Below are positions 6,152 to 9,496 of a stretch of 9,496 nt of DNA, piece by piece. A program made the position numbers and the translations under genes. Origin of the DNA: Pseudomonadota bacterium (lineage in GTDB: Bacteria > Bdellovibrionota_C > UBA2361 > OMIW01); the NCBI GenBank assembly GCA_900299205.1, contig OMIW01000106.1, positions 1 through 9,496 on the forward strand, written 5' to 3'. Below the pieces are notes generated by a model, which was not told where the DNA came from, did not search any database, and saw nothing but the letters and a program-made list of their open reading frames with translations. The stretch's first letter is position 1, and each line of letters begins with the position of its first letter.

Positions 6152-6928
6152 ATGGAACACCCCCTGATTATCACAGAGCAAGAAGGCATCCTCCACCTGA
6201 CGATTAACCGCCCTCTCGAGAAGAACGCTCTCAATCAGCTGATCACCAAAGCACTGACTGAGCAGATAAAGAGAGCTTCTGACTCCACAACGATTAAGGC
6301 TATCGTGCTATCAGGAGCAGGAAGCACTTCCTTTTGTGCCGGCGCAGACCTTCGAGAGCTTGCCGCTCTTACTACGACCGGTGAGCGACGAGCTTTTTTT
6401 GGTGCGATCGGCAGCCTGATTGATGCATTCGCTCACTGCTCTAAACCTGTCATTACCAAAGTCCAGGGTTATGCCCTCGCCGGTGGATGTGGGCTCGTCG
6501 CCGCATCAGATATAGCGATTGCATCTGATGACGCTATCTTTGGCTTACCCGAGATTCAAATAGGACTCGCCCCTCTTATGATCATCGCCCCCCTGTCTCG
6601 ATCCATCGGACAGAAAGCTCTCGCGGATCTCGTTCTCACCGGTGAGCGAATATCAGCAGAGCGCGCCCTCGCGATTGGTCTTGTCTCTCGGGTCACTACC
6701 TCCGCCGATCTTGAAACAACCGTCGAAACGATTGCGCGCCGACTCGCTACCCTGTCCGGCTCTGCTCTGACCGCGGCCAAACGAACCCTTTGGACCGCAC
6801 CCGACAGCGAGCTTTTCTCATCACTCGAATCGCTTGCTGATCGAGTTGGACTCCTCGCAAGCGGAGAAGATGCTCTCGAAGGGATAACGGCATTTCTCGA
6901 AAAAAGGAAGCCTTCATGGAAGCACTAA
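6152..6928 (+). CDS. Enoyl-CoA hydratase/isomerase family protein
   Basis: A 258-residue crotonase-fold protein, the usual size for single-domain members. These enzymes bind acyl-CoA thioesters and stabilise an enolate in an oxyanion hole. The oxyanion-hole segments are clear: FCAGADLREL (61-70) and GYALAGGCG (106-114). Of the two catalytic glutamates of rat enoyl-CoA hydratase, Glu164 is kept as Glu134 (GLPEIQIG), but the position of Glu144 is Gly114. A simple hydratase normally needs both, so the protein may be an isomerase, another crotonase-type enzyme, or an ECHDC3-like member. The substrate cannot be told. The start at 6152 has AAGAGAG about 7 bp upstream. Its end overlaps the MBL-fold gene by 13 bp, which suggests translational coupling and a shared pathway. 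Confidence 0.92.
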   Translation: MEHPLIITEQEGILHLTINRPLEKNALNQLITKALTEQIKRASDSTTIKAIVLSGAGSTSFCAGADLRELAALTTTGERRAFFGAIGSLIDAFAHCSKPVITKVQGYALAGGCGLVAASDIAIASDDAIFGLPEIQIGLAPLMIIAPLSRSIGQKALADLVLTGERISAERALAIGLVSRVTTSADLETTVETIARRLATLSGSALTAAKRTLWTAPDSELFSSLESLADRVGLLASGEDALEGITAFLEKRKPSWKH

Positions 6929-7743
6929 CCTTCACTATCGGGCATTTTCGGGTACGTGAACTCCTCTTTGGAATGTTTCGACTCGATGGCGGAGCTATGT
7001 TCGGCTCGGTCCCTCGCCCACTCTGGAGCAAACAGATCCCGCCAGACGAACGAGGACGCATCCCCCTTGCGACCCGCAGCATCGTGGTGGAGGTCGGCGA
7101 CCGGGTATTTCTTGTCGATGTCGGTATCGGCGAAAAGATGGGAGAAAAGGAGCGAAACATATACGCGATTGAGAACAAACCGAATCCGGATCAGCTCGTT
7201 GCTCCGACTGATATTATCCTCACCCATCTTCACTTTGATCACGCAGGAGGAATCAGCAGATGGAGCGAAGCCGACCCGTCGATCATAGAACCAACGTGGC
7301 CCCAGGCGACCATTCATATCCAACACGCCAACGTGACAACCGCAACAACACCGAATATCAAAGAGCGCGCGAGCTACTTTCGAGAGAACGTCGAGACGCT
7401 CTCACTCGCCAAAACAGTCCTCTATCACGGAACGCAAGAGGTATACCCCGGGATATTCGTTCATCGAGTCGATGGTCATACGGATGGTATGCAATGGGTT
7501 GAAGTCCGCTCTGAAGGAAAAATGCTCCTGTTTCCCTCCGATCTCATACCGACATCTTCTCATCTCCATCCCGCGTACACGATGGGATACGACATGTGCG
7601 CAGCAAAGGTTCTCAGCGAGAAACTCGCATTCCTGTCATACGCAGCCGCTCACGAGGCGATAGTCGTTTTTCAGCACGACCCCATGTGTCCGGCGTTGCG
7701 GATTATCGAAAGGGGGGGGAAATTTGAGGGAGTTTCTGTATAA
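6916..7743 (+). CDS. MBL-fold metallo-hydrolase
   Basis: A 275-residue metallo-beta-lactamase-fold protein. The metal-binding motif is THLHFDHAGG with His104, His106, Asp108 and His109. Further ligands are probably His188 (GHTDG), Asp209 (PSD) and His254 (QHDP), giving a complete dinuclear site. Such proteins hydrolyse thioesters, lactones or other esters; the N-terminal part (DGGAMFG and IPPDERGRIPLATR, about 24-54) matches the group often annotated as lactonase-like, without proof of substrate. There is no signal peptide, so it is probably cytoplasmic. AAGGA lies seven bases before ATG 6916, inside the end of the hydratase homologue. Overlap with an acyl-CoA enzyme makes an acyl-thioester or lactone substrate plausible. 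A run of seven G residues near 7711-7717 lies close to the 3' end. It converges with cysS 28 bp away. Confidence 0.92.
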   Translation: MEALTFTIGHFRVRELLFGMFRLDGGAMFGSVPRPLWSKQIPPDERGRIPLATRSIVVEVGDRVFLVDVGIGEKMGEKERNIYAIENKPNPDQLVAPTDIILTHLHFDHAGGISRWSEADPSIIEPTWPQATIHIQHANVTTATTPNIKERASYFRENVETLSLAKTVLYHGTQEVYPGIFVHRVDGHTDGMQWVEVRSEGKMLLFPSDLIPTSSHLHPAYTMGYDMCAAKVLSEKLAFLSYAAAHEAIVVFQHDPMCPALRIIERGGKFEGVSV

Positions 7744-7771
7744 GGGAAATCGGGGACTCGCCGACTCGTCA

Positions 7772-9286
7772 TTACAATCCCCGCCCCATCGCCATACGCC
7801 ATCGGCGAACTGTTCCATCCTCAACCCGAATACCCGCTTTCGCTAATTGAGCCCGGATCTCATCAGCATGCCCGTACCTTCCCTCGGCGCGAGCGATGTC
7901 TCGCTCATCGAGCAATCGCTTTAACTCAGATAAAGACACCTCGAAAAACTCTTCTTCCATCTCCTCACGACGCTTCTTGATAAAATCAACGACCTCTTGA
8001 TATACCCGTTCGTAGACATATCCATCAGGAAATAATCCAAGCAGCTCGCCAACCCGCTTTAATTCGCTCGTGAGTGCTCGGATCTCCTCCCGATTCTTTG
8101 TAAAATCTCTCAGGAGCGATAATCCCTCCCTTACTGATTGCTCAATCGAAACCAACGCCTGAGGTGTATTCAGATCGCTCCTCATTGCTCGAGTAAACCG
8201 CTCTCGAAGATGTGCCGCGTGCCCCCATACATTCGCTGGACTGTCTTCGCTCTCATTTTGTTCCTCTACCAAGCTCTCGACCTTGTCGCAAAACCAATAC
8301 AGATCAAGAAGATGATTAATCCGCTCTTCAAAAAGTTCATCGCGAATATTCACCGGTGAACGATAGTGAAAGGTGAGAAGTCCATAGACCAACAGGGGCA
8401 CTCCCCAACGGTGACGAGCATCGGCGATAGAGACAACATTCCCCTCGGATTTGGACATCTTGATCCCGTCGAGGAGAACCAGCCCAAGGTGAAACCAGTG
8501 ACGGACGAATGGGGCGTGATTGTGACATTCTGCCTGAACAAGTTCGTTCTCATGGTGCGGGAACAGAAGATCGAGCCCACCACAATGAATATCGATCGTC
8601 TCACCAAGGAGGGCATTACTCATCGCACAACATTCGGTGTGCCAGCCGGGGCGGCCTCGTCCCCAAGGCGAATCAAAGCTCTCGCTCGGCTCATCGACCC
8701 GCTTCCATAGGGCGAAATCGAGGGCATGCCGCTTCTCTGCTCGAACTCGCTCCCTCGTCCCCGCGACCAACTCTCCCGCAGCGTGTCCCGAGAGCGCACC
8801 ATAAGACGAGGCACTCCCGATATCAAAATAGACATCCCCGCTCGATGCTACATACCCATTACCATTCACGAGCAACCTCTGAATGTATGATATGATCGTG
8901 CCGATGTGCTCAGAAACGCGTGGCTCTGCATCTGGAGCGGGAACCCCGAGGCAAGCAACTTCTTCGTGATACATCCGGGAAAATCGGCGTGCGAGGGCAA
9001 GCGGCTCCTCTTCGAGCATCTTTGCTCGATTAACTATTTTGTCATCGATGTCAGTAATATTTTGGACAAACCTGACCCGATACCCCTCAGACACCAGAAA
9101 TCTTCGTAACACTGCACATCGGATCGCGGTCGTTCCATGGCCGAGATGGGGCTCATCGTAAGGAGTAATTCCACAAGCGTAGATTGTGATAGGCCTCGCT
9201 AAGGCGAGACTACCGGGGCGTTTCTTTTCGTCGTCCCCCCCCACCCGCTCTCGTCGCCGAGTTAGGGTATTGTAAAGGTCAAGCAC
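7772..9286 (-). CDS. cysS: Cysteinyl-tRNA synthetase
   Basis: Class I synthetase that charges tRNA-Cys in the cytoplasm. From the GTG start at 9286 it has 504 residues, slightly longer than the 461 of E. coli. The N-terminus reads LDLYNTLTRR, the usual family start. The HIGH region is CGITPYDEPHLGH (38-50), NITDIDD is at 76-82, and KMSKS at 276-280. The zinc ligands of the E. coli enzyme (Cys28, Cys209, His234, Glu238) correspond to Cys38, Cys219, His244 and Glu248. The C-terminal anticodon-binding part is present and ends in the typical RxxLxxxGIxxEDG...RW pattern, so it is not the shorter mycothiol ligase MshC. GGAGG lies 5 bp before GTG 9286; GTG 9289 is the alternative. An upstream TTG (9367) keeps the frame open but adds 27 residues without family likeness. 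A tRNA-Cys gene lies about 4 kb away. Confidence 0.95.
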   Translation of the reverse strand: MLDLYNTLTRRRERVGGDDEKKRPGSLALARPITIYACGITPYDEPHLGHGTTAIRCAVLRRFLVSEGYRVRFVQNITDIDDKIVNRAKMLEEEPLALARRFSRMYHEEVACLGVPAPDAEPRVSEHIGTIISYIQRLLVNGNGYVASSGDVYFDIGSASSYGALSGHAAGELVAGTRERVRAEKRHALDFALWKRVDEPSESFDSPWGRGRPGWHTECCAMSNALLGETIDIHCGGLDLLFPHHENELVQAECHNHAPFVRHWFHLGLVLLDGIKMSKSEGNVVSIADARHRWGVPLLVYGLLTFHYRSPVNIRDELFEERINHLLDLYWFCDKVESLVEEQNESEDSPANVWGHAAHLRERFTRAMRSDLNTPQALVSIEQSVREGLSLLRDFTKNREEIRALTSELKRVGELLGLFPDGYVYERVYQEVVDFIKKRREEMEEEFFEVSLSELKRLLDERDIARAEGRYGHADEIRAQLAKAGIRVEDGTVRRWRMAMGRGL

Positions 9287-9417
9287 CACACCCTCCGTTT
9301 TCAGCTTCCCGTGACGACATTTTCCCCCAATTTTCGAGTTTTTTTCCCCACCCGTCCCTCGTCGCAATCTTTTTTCTCCGTATTAGCCGGCCATTTTCCC
9401 TTCGTTACACTCCAGAG

Positions 9418-9423
9418 TATAAT
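9418..9423 (+). promoter_or_regulatory. Consensus -10 box near the right edge
   Basis: A perfect TATAAT occurs on the + strand. The matching -35 region is poor: only a T-rich, C-rich segment about 17 bp upstream. Downstream, a 5-bp hairpin (GCGAT/ATCGC, about 9430-9444) lies in the putative leader. It may drive a gene divergent from cysS. Confidence 0.4.
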
Positions 9424-9490
9424 GCCAAAGCGATAAATCATCGCCTCTTTCCTGAAAGATATCGGGCGCCATTGATTGGAGTAGTATCGT

Positions 9491-9496
9491 ATGACC
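9491..9496 (+). CDS. Start of a gene truncated by the window edge
   Basis: ATG ACC at the last six bases is preceded by GGAG (9478-9481) with a 9-bp gap, and by a consensus -10 box some 70 bp upstream. Only Met-Thr is visible, so nothing can be said about the product. The call rests on the ribosome site alone. Confidence 0.35.

Noticed and set aside
9287-9367. N-terminal extension of CysRS from an upstream TTG
   Set aside because: The extra residues have no family likeness, while GGAGG sits 5 bp before GTG 9286 and the family-typical N-terminus begins there.
1-9496. CRISPR array, transposase, phage or defence genes
   Set aside because: No regularly spaced repeats, transposase motifs, integrase or defence-type domains were found on either strand.

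Overview
The window reads as an ordinary chromosomal stretch of a bacterium. It has compact genes on both strands, Shine-Dalgarno sites (GGAGG, AAGGA, GAGGTG types), intrinsic terminators and a tRNA without an encoded CCA. A PII-regulated ammonium channel with a signal peptide, a seven-iron ferredoxin, a single-domain response regulator and a membrane-anchored nuclease suggest a Gram-negative or other deep-branching environmental lineage. I cannot name the genus. The ferredoxin and metallo-beta-lactamase protein feel like Nitrospirota-type proteins, but that is only an impression.

Layout. Positions 5-520 (+) hold a hypothetical protein, possibly cut at its 5' end. The ammonium transporter amt (776-2101, -) converges on it, and its intrinsic terminator lies at 693-742. 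A 406-bp gene-free stretch (2102-2507) follows; it contains a structured region ending in a terminator-like hairpin just before a CheY-like receiver protein (2508-2906, +). Next come a gene-free stretch (2907-3240) with a 12-bp inverted repeat, a 3Fe-4S/4Fe-4S ferredoxin (3241-3576, -), and a tRNA-Cys (3790-3862, +) with a near-consensus promoter. After it are a four-helix membrane protein (3957-4361, +), a 271-bp pyrimidine-rich gap in which I see no gene, and an unrecognised 103-aa protein (4633-4944, +) with a textbook terminator.

xseB (5008-5280, -) converges on that terminator and is divergent from a run of three + strand genes: a staphylococcal-nuclease-like protein (5438-6103), an enoyl-CoA hydratase/isomerase family protein (6152-6928) and an MBL-fold hydrolase (6916-7743). 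The last two overlap by 13 bp. cysS (start near 9286, stop 7772, -) converges on them. At the right edge a consensus -10 box and a ribosome site precede an ATG at 9491, so a divergent gene probably starts there.

Functionally the window is mixed: nitrogen uptake (amt), electron transfer (ferredoxin), signalling (receiver protein), DNA repair or degradation (xseB, nuclease), acyl-CoA and hydrolase chemistry (the overlapping pair), and cysteine decoding (tRNA-Cys and CysRS). I found no phage, transposon, CRISPR or defence system. The points most worth a second look are the leader-like region before the receiver gene, the MshC-like signature in CysRS, the missing catalytic glutamate in the hydratase homologue, and the palindrome cluster between xseB and the nuclease.
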